Position numbers and translations under genes: made by a program | Shown: positions 1 to 7,821 of the stretch, in pieces | Position numbering within the stretch: the stretch's first letter is position 1 | Layout of the letters: the number at the start of each line of letters is the position of its first letter | NCBI GenBank assembly: GCA_902766115.1 | Contig: CACXCL010000160.1 | Span: 1-16,934 of the forward strand | From: an uncultured Ruminococcus sp. | GTDB lineage: Bacteria; Bacillota; Clostridia; Oscillospirales; CAG-272 | DNA length: 16,934 bases | Direction: 5' to 3' | The notes under the pieces: generated by a model | The model's database searches: none | What the model saw: only the letters and a program-made list of their open reading frames with translations | Told to the model about the DNA's origin: nothing

Positions 1-1
1 C

Positions 2-868
2 CCGGAACAGCAAAAAGGGCTTGTTGACTCTTATCCCGGCATCCGCTTCCTCTGGGACGTGGATATCATGGGAGAAAAGTACGATTCGGCGTCCGAGGAC
101 CTGGATCTTACAAACCACAGGGAACTGACCCTGGACGCTGTCCGTCAGGCGATCCCGCTGTTCTGCGGCCTGAAGCGGCTTGATCTTTCGGATTGCGGCT
201 TCGCCAACGAGGATCTCGCCGAGCTGAGAGGAGAATTTCCGGATACGAAGATCGTCTGGACGCTCTACATGGGCAAGTGGTCGCTGAAGACAGACGCCGT
301 GGCGTTCTCGGTCCTCATTTATAACTACAACTACACCGCCCTGAGAAGCCCCGATATCGAGGTGCTGAAATACTGCACGGATCTGCAGGCGCTGGACCTT
401 GGGCACCAGCGGCTGACCGACCTCTCGGTCATCGGCGATTATCTCCCCGAGTTGCGGATACTGATACTTGCGGACAACACGGTAAGCGATCTCACCCCGC
501 TCTCGAAGCTGAAGCACCTGCATTATCTCGAGCTTTTCGTGAATCCGTATCTCACGGACGTCTCCCCCATCGGCGAATGCAAGGAGATGGTCGACCTCAA
601 TATCAGCCATATCTACGGGCTGACCGACATTTCTGCTCTGCTCGATTTCCCGATGCTGGAAAGACTGTGGATCGAGAACACGGGCGTGTCGGCGGCGGAT
701 ATCCAGCTTCTGAAGGACACTTACCCCGACGCGAACATCACCAATATCGGGTGGGGATCGGTGGACCAGGGATGGAGATGGCACCCGAGGTATAACGCGA
801 TGATCGATATGTATCACGATACGACTTACATCAGTGAGGAGTTCAGCAAATACGATTCTCCGGATTGA
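2..868 (+). CDS. Leucine-rich-repeat protein, 5' end outside window
   Basis: The reading frame is open from base 2 to the TGA at 866-868 and starts beyond the window, so this is a C-terminal part of about 288 residues; a GTG at 59 is only an internal codon. Degenerate LRRs of about 22-24 residues follow one another in the second half (LQALDLGHQRLTDLSVIG, LRILILADNTVSDLTPLS, MVDLNISHIYGLTDISAL and similar). Before them lie two copies of another unit, YPGIRFLWDVDIMG (bases 32-73) and FPDTKIVWTLYMG (about 236-274). The tail is aromatic and hydrophilic (WGSVDQGWRWHPRYNAMIDMYH). LRR solenoids bind protein partners. No signal peptide or enzymatic domain lies in the visible part, so the role is unknown. 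It converges on the nitrogen operon and is not part of it. Confidence 0.8.
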   Translation, partial: PEQQKGLVDSYPGIRFLWDVDIMGEKYDSASEDLDLTNHRELTLDAVRQAIPLFCGLKRLDLSDCGFANEDLAELRGEFPDTKIVWTLYMGKWSLKTDAVAFSVLIYNYNYTALRSPDIEVLKYCTDLQALDLGHQRLTDLSVIGDYLPELRILILADNTVSDLTPLSKLKHLHYLELFVNPYLTDVSPIGECKEMVDLNISHIYGLTDISALLDFPMLERLWIENTGVSAADIQLLKDTYPDANITNIGWGSVDQGWRWHPRYNAMIDMYHDTTYISEEFSKYDSPD

Positions 869-920
869 AAAAACGAATACGGGCAGGTCAGAGTGGACTG
901 ACCTGCCCGCGCTTTGTTTT
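868..920. terminator. Bidirectional intrinsic terminator between the LRR gene and the nitrogen operon
   Basis: A perfect 12-bp stem, CGGGCAGGTCAG (880-891) with CTGACCTGCCCG (898-909), closes a 6-base loop. On the plus strand it is followed by a T-rich stretch (912-920, interrupted by G). On the minus strand it is followed, a few bases later, by six T (complement of 868-873). It can therefore end both the LRR transcript and the convergent seven-gene operon. Confidence 0.85.
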
Positions 921-953
921 CCGGCGGGGACGCCGCCCCGGCGGGAGCCGCCG

Positions 954-1538
954 TCAGCTGTACGTTTTTATTATCTCCTCTGCGACCTCCCGTTTGGAGA
1001 CGCAGCGGTCCATCGCCTGCTTTTCTATGAAGCGGTGAGCCGCGGGCTCGTCCATTTTCACCTCGCTTATGAGGAGCCACTTCGCGCGGTTGACCAGTCT
1101 TATCTCGTTCATCTTTTCCTCTATGGTGATCGCCTTTTTTTCCGTTTTTCTCAGGCGTTCCCTCGCGCTTGCCATCCAGTCGAGAGCGGTGGAGAGGATC
1201 TGCTTTGACGTGGGCTTTAAAAGCATGAAAATCCCGTGCTGCGACGCTCTGTCGTGGATGTCGTCGTAAAGCTCCGTCCCGGCGAAGAGCAGGACCGCCG
1301 CGCCGCTTGACGTGACGGCGTCTGTTGCAAACCGGAGTCCCGTGTCGTCGGGAAGGGGAGAGTTTACCATTATAAAATCGAAATCCCTCTCCGTCAGCGC
1401 GCGTCTTGCAGAATTGACGTCCCTTGCAAAACTCACCGGACTGTAATCCGATTCGGGGAGAAGGGCTGTCAGCGCTTCTTTGAATTTCGCGTTTGACGAG
1501 ACTGCGAGAACGCTGTAAACGCGTTTTTCAAGGCTCAT
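954..1538 (-). CDS. nitR: ANTAR-domain RNA-binding antiterminator (NitR-like) with degenerate receiver
   Basis: This 194-residue protein has an N-terminal receiver-like fold (about 1-125) and a C-terminal ANTAR domain (about 135-192). The ANTAR part shows the usual NEIRLVNRAKWLLISEVKMDEPAAHRFIEKQAMD-type three-helix pattern, split here for length. ANTAR proteins bind hexaloop hairpins in nascent mRNA and prevent terminator formation. The receiver looks unphosphorylatable: the acidic pair after strand 1 is Ser14-Ser15, the acceptor Asp is Asn59 (IMVNSPLPDD), and only Lys108 (LLKP) remains. The gene is last in the glutamate synthase/glnA operon, 35 bases after glnA, with a GGGGAGA ribosome site. 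The glnA-nitR order matches that known in solventogenic clostridia. Its probable RNA targets are the leaders at 7822-7887 and 8021-8133. The symbol rests on family and context; RNA binding is inferred. Confidence 0.88.
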   Translation of the reverse strand: MSLEKRVYSVLAVSSNAKFKEALTALLPESDYSPVSFARDVNSARRALTERDFDFIMVNSPLPDDTGLRFATDAVTSSGAAVLLFAGTELYDDIHDRASQHGIFMLLKPTSKQILSTALDWMASARERLRKTEKKAITIEEKMNEIRLVNRAKWLLISEVKMDEPAAHRFIEKQAMDRCVSKREVAEEIIKTYS

Positions 1539-1573
1539 ATCTCTCCCCCTTCCCGTCGGATTTTCAGGTCAGA

Positions 1574-2785
1574 TCAGTTTTTGCAGTAAATATCGAGTAT
1601 CGCTTCCGGGGTATGCTTTTTTATGAACTCGTCGGTGTATGCCGCCCGCTTCGCTTCTTCAAGGCTGCCCGGAAGAGTTTTATATTTCTTCAGGGTCCCG
1701 GCGTCCGCGGTGAAAAGATTGACGTTCGCAGGACTCGGGAGATCCAGCCCGCGCTCTATCCCCTCAAGTCCCGCCCGGATCGCCAAAGCGAAGGCGATAT
1801 ACGGATTTGCCGAGGGATCTGCCATTCTGAGCTCCGCGCGGCGGTATTCGCCGAGCGCCGCGGGGATCCTCACGAGCTGTGAGCGGTTCTCGCCCGACCA
1901 CGAGACGTATCTCGGCGCTTTCATGACCCCGAGTCTGCGGTATGAATCCTCAGTAGGGCAGAGAAACGCGCTCATCGGGACGACGTGCTCCAGCACTCCG
2001 GCGATCATTCGGCACAGGTTTTCCGAGGACTTGTCCGGCGAGACCGACATGTTGATATGAAACCCGTTGCCCGGGTATCCTTCAAGCGGCTTGGGAGAAA
2101 AATCCGCAAAAAGACCGTTTCGTCTCGCTACGATCTTCACGACGTTCTGAAAGGTCATAACGTTGTCCGCAGCAGTAAGCGCGTCCGCGTATCTGAAATC
2201 TATCTCGTTCTGACCGGGTCCCTCTTCGTGATGCGAGCTCTCCGGCGTGATGCCCATCTGCTCGAGGGTGAGGCAGACCTCCCGCCTGATGTTCTCGCCC
2301 CGGTCGTCCGGCGCGAGATCCATATATCCCGCCCTGTCGTACGGGATCCCGGTGGGCTCGCCCGTCTCGTCGAGCTCAAAAAGGTAAAACTCTTCCTCCG
2401 CTCCGAAGAAGAATTCATACCCGGCTGCCGAGGCGTCTTCGACCGCGCGTTTCAGAAGGGCTCTCGTATCACATTCGAAGGGCTTGCCGTCGGGATAGGT
2501 GATATCGCAAAACATTCTGACCACCTTGCCGTGCTCCGGTCTCCAGGGGAGCCAGGTCAGCGTTTCGGGATCGGGGCGCAGGAACAGATCGCTCCTCTCC
2601 ACGCCTCCGAAGCCTCGTACCGCGGAAGCGTCGAAGGCGATGCCGTCTCTGAACGCTCTCTCAAGCTCGCCCGGCATGATCGAGATATTCTTCTGATTGC
2701 CGAAGACGTCGCAGAACGCGAGTCTTATGAACTTCACGTCCTCCTCGGCGACGTACTGAACGACTTCCTCTTTGGAGTACTTCAT
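1574..2785 (-). CDS. glnA: Glutamine synthetase type I
   Basis: It makes glutamine from glutamate, ammonium and ATP in the cytoplasm; the family forms dodecamers. Visible motifs: metal-binding GAEEEFYLFE (129-138), HHEEGPGQNEIDF (185-197), a PKPLEGYPGNGFHINMS segment (231-247) corresponding to the ATP/glutamate-binding PKP...GxGxHxxxS signature, NRSQLVRIP (300-308) and RRAELRMADPSANPYIAFA (315-333). At 403 residues it is shorter than the usual 440-470. The C-terminus lacks the Tyr adenylylation loop of enteric GlnA (here ANVNLFT, 353-359), so control by adenylylation is unlikely. The ATG has an AGAGGAAGG ribosome site. It lies 23 bases after the GXGXG-domain gene and upstream of the ANTAR regulator. 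Some glnA-like paralogues act on other amines, but the operon full of glutamate synthase parts favours a true glutamine synthetase. Confidence 0.92.
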   Translation of the reverse strand: MKYSKEEVVQYVAEEDVKFIRLAFCDVFGNQKNISIMPGELERAFRDGIAFDASAVRGFGGVERSDLFLRPDPETLTWLPWRPEHGKVVRMFCDITYPDGKPFECDTRALLKRAVEDASAAGYEFFFGAEEEFYLFELDETGEPTGIPYDRAGYMDLAPDDRGENIRREVCLTLEQMGITPESSHHEEGPGQNEIDFRYADALTAADNVMTFQNVVKIVARRNGLFADFSPKPLEGYPGNGFHINMSVSPDKSSENLCRMIAGVLEHVVPMSAFLCPTEDSYRRLGVMKAPRYVSWSGENRSQLVRIPAALGEYRRAELRMADPSANPYIAFALAIRAGLEGIERGLDLPSPANVNLFTADAGTLKKYKTLPGSLEEAKRAAYTDEFIKKHTPEAILDIYCKN

Positions 2786-2808
2786 ATCCTTCCTCTTTCC
2801 GTGTTGCT

Positions 2809-3528
2809 TTAATTTGCAACGTACATTTGTTTATAAGGATTCTTGCTGTCCGGAGTCACTACCGTGAACGCAGACAACATCACGCTGTCGCAGTCTCCGC
2901 CGAAAAGGCGGCAGTACTCCGAAACGTATTTCCCGATCTCTTCAAGGTCGTCCTCGCCCGCCGGTCTTGCGGTGACCTGATCCGGAAATTTGATATCACG
3001 GCAATCGGAACGCAGGATCAGCTTGCCGCCGTGCATCCCGGTGCACGGGAAATTTCCGACGATCTTTTCGCCGCTGTCTCCGAGCCCGAGCACGACGATG
3101 ACTCCTCCCGCCTGGTATTCCCCGAGAAAGCTCCCCGCGCACCCTCCGATGACGAGAGCTGGGATCTTGTCCCGGTAAGCCTTCATGTGTATGCCGGCGC
3201 GGTAACCGGCGTCGCCTTTCACGTAAATGCTCCCGCCGCGCATGGCGTAACCGGCGGCGTCACCCACGCTGCCGCGGATAACGATCCTGCCGTCGTTCAT
3301 CGTGTCGCCGACTGCGTCCTGCGCGTTGCCTTTGACGGTGATCTCGGCGCCGTTGAGATAGGCTCCGAGGGCGTTGCCCGGAACGCCTTCCAACGTTACG
3401 GAAACGTCCGACATCCCGGCGCAGATGAAACGCTGACCGAGACAGTTCTTGACAGTGATTCCTTTGCCAGTGGTGCGCAGTGTATCATTTATATCACGGT
3501 AACTTAACCCTTTTGCCTGAATTACCAT
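2809..3528 (-). CDS. Glutamate synthase GXGXG (alpha subunit C-terminal) domain protein
   Basis: A 239-residue stand-alone version of the right-handed beta-helix that forms the C-terminal structural domain of glutamate synthase large subunits; related domains occur in tungsten formylmethanofuran dehydrogenase subunit C. The repeats are plain between about 50 and 125: GNALGAYLNGAEITVKGNAQDAVGDTMNDG, then GRIVIRGSVGDAAGYAMRGG and GSIYVKGDAGYRAGIHM, with glycines spaced by the helix turn. The domain has no catalytic residues and is thought to hold the glutaminase and FMN domains together. The ATG is one base after the stop of the oxidoreductase gene, and its ribosome site GGAGGTG (3538-3544) lies inside that gene, so the two are probably translationally coupled. 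It is one of five pieces of a split glutamate synthase. Confidence 0.9.
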   Translation of the reverse strand: MVIQAKGLSYRDINDTLRTTGKGITVKNCLGQRFICAGMSDVSVTLEGVPGNALGAYLNGAEITVKGNAQDAVGDTMNDGRIVIRGSVGDAAGYAMRGGSIYVKGDAGYRAGIHMKAYRDKIPALVIGGCAGSFLGEYQAGGVIVVLGLGDSGEKIVGNFPCTGMHGGKLILRSDCRDIKFPDQVTARPAGEDDLEEIGKYVSEYCRLFGGDCDSVMLSAFTVVTPDSKNPYKQMYVAN

Positions 3529-3529
3529 A

Positions 3530-4762
3530 TTATACTACACCTCCGAACTTTTTTCTACGTATATCTTGTGAAAAGATCAAATTTGAAGCAACTTTTTTTG
3601 TCAGGTCTAAAGAGACGGTATCAAGCGGCGTCGCATCGCGGATCAGGGAGGTGTAAATGCCCGCCCTGTCCGTTCCTCCAATGAGGATAAAACCTACGAG
3701 CCGTCCGTCTTTTACAAAGAATCTCCGGATGGATCCGTTATCCGCATCTTCGAACATTTCGCCGTCGTATACGCCGGCGGTCATCATGTGAAGCCCGAAG
3801 AAACCTATGGAGTTCATCGGAATGGCGTTGCCGAATTCTTTTTCGCCTCCCGCCATGTTTATGCCCGCCGTATTGCCCTGCATACAGGCGCCCGGGAGAA
3901 TGGCGAGAACGCGCCGGGCGCCGAGGGAAGCGTCGTATCCCTCCGCGCAGTCGCCTGCGGCGTAAACGCCGTCAAGCGTCGTTCTCATCCCGACGTCCAC
4001 AAGGATCCCGCGGTTCACCTCGCCACCCGCGTTTTTTACAAGATCGCTGTTCGCCCGCACGCCGACGGCAAGCACAAGCAGATCAAAATCCACCGTGCCG
4101 CCGTTTTTCATAAAGGCGCGGTTGCCTTCAAAGCGCCGGACCGTGTCGCCGAGCATAAAATCAATGCCGTTTTGCTCAAGATGCTTCTCTACGACGGCGG
4201 CGCAGCCAGTGTCGAGTATGCTCGAGAGCACCCGGTCGGCAAGATCGCACACGGTGATGCTCCCCACAAGGTCCCGGATCCCTTCGGCGCATTTCAACCC
4301 GATGAGTCCCGCGCCGACGATCAGAACGCGGGATTTGCTTGTAAGAGCTTTTTTAAGCGCCAGCGCGTCGTCAAGCGTCATAAAGGAAAACTTGTTTTTC
4401 ACCGTATCCAGCCCCTCGAACGGCGGTACGAACGGGCGCGAGCCGGCGGCTACGCACAGCTTGTCATAGGGCAGGGAGGTCCCGTCGTCAAGTTCGACCG
4501 TGTGCGAGACGTTATCGATCGACAGGGCGCGCCTGCCGTATAACACACGGCAGCCGTTTTCTTCGTAAAATCCCTCCGGTCGGTATTTCATCCGTTCGGT
4601 GTCGGTCTTGCCTTCCAGCAGATAGGAGATCAGCGGGCGGCTGTAGACCGGATGATCCTCTTCGGAGATCACGGTGATCTCCCCCTTCATGTCGAGTGAC
4701 CGGATGCCTTCGATACAGCCGACGGCGGCGACGCCGTTACCGATAATTACATACCGTTTCAT
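3530..4762 (-). CDS. FAD/NAD(P)-dependent oxidoreductase, electron-input subunit of glutamate synthase
   Basis: A 410-residue class-I pyridine-nucleotide oxidoreductase resembling rubredoxin reductase and the N-terminal half of NirB. Motifs: FAD dinucleotide fold IIGNGVAAVG (6-15), AAGSRP (104-109), second nucleotide fold VGAGLIG (148-154) and the FAD-contact motif VYAAGDCAEG (265-274). No redox-active CxxC pair is visible. I chose the ATG at 4762: it follows a GAAAGGAG ribosome site and overlaps the ferredoxin stop by four bases (ATGA), whereas the longer in-frame start at 4849 would add 29 Arg-rich residues inside the upstream gene. It takes the place of GltD, which usually pairs with GltB. 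I infer that it moves electrons between NAD(P)H and the neighbouring Fe-S protein and FMN core; the nucleotide preference cannot be read here. Confidence 0.88.
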   Translation of the reverse strand: MKRYVIIGNGVAAVGCIEGIRSLDMKGEITVISEEDHPVYSRPLISYLLEGKTDTERMKYRPEGFYEENGCRVLYGRRALSIDNVSHTVELDDGTSLPYDKLCVAAGSRPFVPPFEGLDTVKNKFSFMTLDDALALKKALTSKSRVLIVGAGLIGLKCAEGIRDLVGSITVCDLADRVLSSILDTGCAAVVEKHLEQNGIDFMLGDTVRRFEGNRAFMKNGGTVDFDLLVLAVGVRANSDLVKNAGGEVNRGILVDVGMRTTLDGVYAAGDCAEGYDASLGARRVLAILPGACMQGNTAGINMAGGEKEFGNAIPMNSIGFFGLHMMTAGVYDGEMFEDADNGSIRRFFVKDGRLVGFILIGGTDRAGIYTSLIRDATPLDTVSLDLTKKVASNLIFSQDIRRKKFGGVV

Positions 4763-5199
4763 TCCGCCGCGCTCCTTTCTTCGTATACGATCGCCCGGTT
4801 CGGGCAACCCGCGACGCACGCCGGCGCGCCGCAGGCGTTGTCGAGACAAAGCTCACATTTCTGCATAATGCCGTCTTCTCCCGGCGCCAGCGCCCCGTAA
4901 GGGCAAACGAGCACGCAGGTAAGACAACCGACGCATTTGTTCCGGTCGATCCTCACAACGCCGTCCCGCTTCGATATGGCGCCCGCGATACAGCTTTTGA
5001 CGCAGATCGGATCGGTGCAATGGCGGCAGGAGACCGCAAATGTGATCCTGTCTTCTCCTTCCACGTGGATCCTGGGAAAGATCTTTTTATCTTTGAGGGC
5101 GGCGACCATATCCCTGATGCCTGAATTGGCGTATGCGCAGTTATATTCGCACAAGTGGCATCCGAGACACCATTCTTCATTTACGTAAACACGTTTCAT
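4759..5199 (-). CDS. Four-cluster 4Fe-4S ferredoxin (HycB/DmsB-like) electron-transfer subunit
   Basis: A 146-residue Fe-S protein with 17 cysteines in four groups: C11-C14-C17-C21, C58-C61-C66-C70, C89-C92-C95-C99P and C115-C118-(C123)-C128-C132P. This is the four-cubane layout of the DmsB/HycB/HydN family, which wires redox subunits together. It lies between the glutamate synthase core (stop 3 bases upstream) and the FAD oxidoreductase (4-base overlap), so all three are probably made together. I infer an electron relay between the flavin subunit and the Fe-S/FMN core. The GGGGG stretch just upstream of the ATG overlaps the end of the preceding gene and may act as the ribosome site. There is no Tat or Sec signal, so it is cytoplasmic. 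Confidence 0.9.
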   Translation of the reverse strand: MKRVYVNEEWCLGCHLCEYNCAYANSGIRDMVAALKDKKIFPRIHVEGEDRITFAVSCRHCTDPICVKSCIAGAISKRDGVVRIDRNKCVGCLTCVLVCPYGALAPGEDGIMQKCELCLDNACGAPACVAGCPNRAIVYEERSAAE

Positions 5200-5202
5200 T
5201 TG

Positions 5203-6708
5203 TCATTCCCCCGCGTGAGAGATACCGAGTATCTCAAGTTCCTTTTCCGTAAGCCCCACTCCGCGGAGCATAAGGCGGTTCCCGCGGAGCGCTTCTATGG
5301 AGTTTATCCCCATTCCGCCCATGATCTCCTTGATCTCGTGCCGCCACGCGGTCATAAGATTAATAAGGCGCTCCGATCCGACATCGGGATTGAGTCTTTT
5401 TACCAGTTCCGGCCGCTGAGTCGCGATACCCCAGTTGCATTTGCCGCTCTGACAGGTCCTGCAAAGGTGGCAGCCGAGCGCGAGCAGTGCCGCCGTCGCG
5501 ATATAGCAGGCGTCTGCGCCGAGGGCGATCGCTTTTATCACGTCCGCGGCGTTTCTGATGGATCCTCCCACGACGAGAGAGACGTTCCCTCTGACTCCCT
5601 CTTCGCGAAGCCTCCTGTCGACGGAGGCGAGCGCGAGTTCTATCGGGATACCGACGTTGTCGCGTATCCGCGTGGGCGCGGCTCCCGTTCCCCCTCTGAA
5701 GCCGTCTATCGCGATGATATCCGCGCCGCTCCTTGCGATGCCGCTCGCGATGGCGGCGATATTGTGTACGGCTGCGACCTTGACGATGACGGGCTTTTTG
5801 TACTCTGTCGCCTCCTTCAGAGAGAAGACAAGCTGACGAAGGTCCTCTATCGAGTAAATATCATGGTGAGGCGCGGGCGAGATTGCGTCCGATCCCTCCG
5901 GGATCATCCTGGTGCGCGAGACGTCGCCCACGATCTTTGCCCCCGGGAGGTGCCCGCCGATGCCCGGCTTTGCGCCCTGACCCATTTTGATCTCTATCGC
6001 GGCTCCCGCCGACAGGTAGTCCTCGTGGACTCCGAACCTGCCCGAGGCGACCTGGACTATGGTGTTTTTCCCGTATCTGTAAAAATCCTCGTGAAGTCCG
6101 CCCTCTCCGGTGTTGTAACAGATGCCGAGCGCCTCCGCGGCTCTCGCAAGAGATGCGTGCGCGTTGTAGCTTATCGAGCCGTAGCTCATGGCGGAGAACA
6201 TGAGCGGCATCGAGAGCTCAAGCTGAGGCTGCAGGTCGCGCTTTATTTCCCCGTTGCTGTCCCGCGTGATCTTCTGCGGCTTCTTCCCGAGAAAAGTCCT
6301 CGTTTCCATCGGCTCGCGGAGCGGATCGATCGGCGGGTTGGTCACCTGGGACGCGTTCAGGAGGATCCTGTCCCAGTAAACGGGCAGCGGCTTCGGATTC
6401 CCCATCGACGACAGAAGAACTCCTCCGCTGTTTGCCTGCTTATATATCTCTTTGATCGTGTCGTTCTGCCAGTTCGCGTTCTCGCGGAGTCTGCAGCCGC
6501 TCTCAACTATTTTGAGCGCTCTCGTCGGGCAGAGGGAGACGCACCTCTGACAGTTGACGCACTTCATCTCGTCGCTGACCATGACGCCTCGCTCCGGGTC
6601 GTATGCGTGTACCTCGTTTGCGCACTGCCGCTCGCAGACGCGGCAGGCGACACATCGGCTCTCGTTCCTGACGACCTCAAATTCCGGATATATGAATTCG
6701 CACCCCAT
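5203..6708 (-). CDS. gltB: Glutamate synthase FMN/Fe-S core (archaeal-type GltB central domain)
   Basis: It carries the synthase half-reaction: 2-oxoglutarate plus ammonia delivered from the glutaminase, reduced to glutamate at FMN. The N-terminus (1-65) is a two-cluster ferredoxin domain (C19-C22-C25-C29 and C50-C53-C56-C60P). The TIM-barrel FMN domain covers about 100-490, with GEGGLHED (201-208), KMGQGAKPGIGGHLPGAKI (241-259), ISPAPHHDIYSIEDL (276-290), GFRGGTGAAP (336-345) and C413-C416-C419-C424 near GIATQ, where the 3Fe-4S cluster of GltB sits. At 501 residues it is the archaeal-type stand-alone core, about one third of a full GltB. Its ATG shares one base with the glutaminase stop (TGATG), preceded by GAGGAGGGG. 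Glutaminase and GXGXG domains are on separate genes of the same operon. Confidence 0.93.
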   Translation of the reverse strand: MGCEFIYPEFEVVRNESRCVACRVCERQCANEVHAYDPERGVMVSDEMKCVNCQRCVSLCPTRALKIVESGCRLRENANWQNDTIKEIYKQANSGGVLLSSMGNPKPLPVYWDRILLNASQVTNPPIDPLREPMETRTFLGKKPQKITRDSNGEIKRDLQPQLELSMPLMFSAMSYGSISYNAHASLARAAEALGICYNTGEGGLHEDFYRYGKNTIVQVASGRFGVHEDYLSAGAAIEIKMGQGAKPGIGGHLPGAKIVGDVSRTRMIPEGSDAISPAPHHDIYSIEDLRQLVFSLKEATEYKKPVIVKVAAVHNIAAIASGIARSGADIIAIDGFRGGTGAAPTRIRDNVGIPIELALASVDRRLREEGVRGNVSLVVGGSIRNAADVIKAIALGADACYIATAALLALGCHLCRTCQSGKCNWGIATQRPELVKRLNPDVGSERLINLMTAWRHEIKEIMGGMGINSIEALRGNRLMLRGVGLTEKELEILGISHAGE

Positions 6709-7799
6709 CAGTACAGCCCCTCCTCAACGTTTATTATGACCGGCTCTCCTCCCCGGGGCGCGCGGACTCGGTCGACGTCCGGCTCCATCGCCCGGATCGC
6801 CGCCTCTTCGCTTGCAATAAAGACACGGTCGTCTTTTTCTCCGACCACCATGGAGCGGAGCTTCAGCCTGTCGTTCAGCGCCATAAGTCCTCCGTCGTAG
6901 CCGAGAACGATCGAGAAAGGACCGGTTATGAGCAGACTCGGGAAAACGGTGCGCAGGTATTCAGCCTTTGCCTTTTTTTCGCCGTCTTCCATCCGCTCGA
7001 CTGTGCTCCAGAAGGGCGCCGCGATAACCCCCGCCGCCTCGTCGAGGGTCAGCCCCTGAACTCTGACGAGATAGTCGAGTATGTAAGTGATGACTTCGGT
7101 GTCCGTAAGGAGCGAGCACTTGTATCCGAACATCTCAATATATCTTCTGTTTGCGTCGTATGACGAGATCTCTCCGTTGTGGACCACAGAATAATCAAGC
7201 AGAGTGAAAGGATGAGCGCCGCCCCACCATCCTGGGGTGTTTGTCGGATATCTTCCGTGCGCCGTCCAGGAATATCCCTCGTACTCGTCAAGGCGGTAAA
7301 ACCTTGCCACGTCTTCGGGATAGCCGACCGCCTTGAAAGTTCCCATGTTCTTTCCGCTCGACGCGACGTATGCGCCGTCCATCCGGCTGTTTATGTCGAC
7401 GACGGTTCGGACGACGAATTCCTTTTCGTCGAGCTGGAGGTTTCCGAGGGAAGATTTAAGCGGGTCGACGAAATATCTCCATATAATAGGCTCGTCTGTG
7501 ATCTCCGGTATCTTTCTCGTAGGCACGATCTCGCTTTTCACGATCTCGTAGTTTTCCTTGAGATACGCTTCGCACTCCTTCCTTGTGGCGCGCGAATCGA
7601 AAAACATGTGGAATGCGTAAAAATCCTTATAGTCGGGATATATCCCGTATCCGGCGAATCCTCCGCCCAGTCCGTTCGATCTGTCGTGCATCGGGCTCAT
7701 CGCGGACGCGATTATCCCTCCGGACATCCTGACGCCTTTCCTTGAGATCACGGCGGCTATGGCGCATCCGGACGGTATCCTCACTTCTCCTTCTCTCAT
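6708..7799 (-). CDS. Class II glutamine amidotransferase (glutaminase) subunit of glutamate synthase
   Basis: First gene of the minus operon, 363 residues. It hydrolyses glutamine and passes ammonia to the FMN core. The Ntn-type nucleophile is Cys12 (PSGCAIAAVISR), so an 11-residue leader must be removed to free the catalytic Cys, as in the longer propeptide of full-length GltB. Other family motifs: TAHGRYPTNTPGWWGGAHPF (about 182-201), VVHNGEISSYDANRRYIE (about 207-224), LLTDTEVITYILDYL (about 233-247) and ITGPFSIVLGYDGG. The insertion at about 50-130 is characteristic of the stand-alone archaeal/clostridial form. The ATG is preceded at a rather long distance by GGAAAGGA. Transcription begins about 90 bases upstream at a consensus promoter and passes through an attenuator. 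Confidence 0.9.
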   Translation of the reverse strand: MREGEVRIPSGCAIAAVISRKGVRMSGGIIASAMSPMHDRSNGLGGGFAGYGIYPDYKDFYAFHMFFDSRATRKECEAYLKENYEIVKSEIVPTRKIPEITDEPIIWRYFVDPLKSSLGNLQLDEKEFVVRTVVDINSRMDGAYVASSGKNMGTFKAVGYPEDVARFYRLDEYEGYSWTAHGRYPTNTPGWWGGAHPFTLLDYSVVHNGEISSYDANRRYIEMFGYKCSLLTDTEVITYILDYLVRVQGLTLDEAAGVIAAPFWSTVERMEDGEKKAKAEYLRTVFPSLLITGPFSIVLGYDGGLMALNDRLKLRSMVVGEKDDRVFIASEEAAIRAMEPDVDRVRAPRGGEPVIINVEEGLY

Positions 7800-7821
7800 T
7801 TTATCGAACGATCCTTTCCAG

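Noticed and set aside
920..953. GC-rich inverted repeats just after the nitR stop
   Set aside because: Overlapping short GGCGG/CCGCC pairings are expected by chance in such GC-rich sequence, and no T-tract follows directly.
4763..4849. Longer start for the FAD oxidoreductase
   Set aside because: The added 29 residues are Arg-rich and overlap the ferredoxin gene; the ATG at 4762 has a good ribosome site and starts directly at the FAD fold.
5155..6900. A 581-codon open frame on the plus strand opposite the glutamate synthase core
   Set aside because: Arg-rich product without motifs, antisense to a well-conserved gene, no ribosome site.
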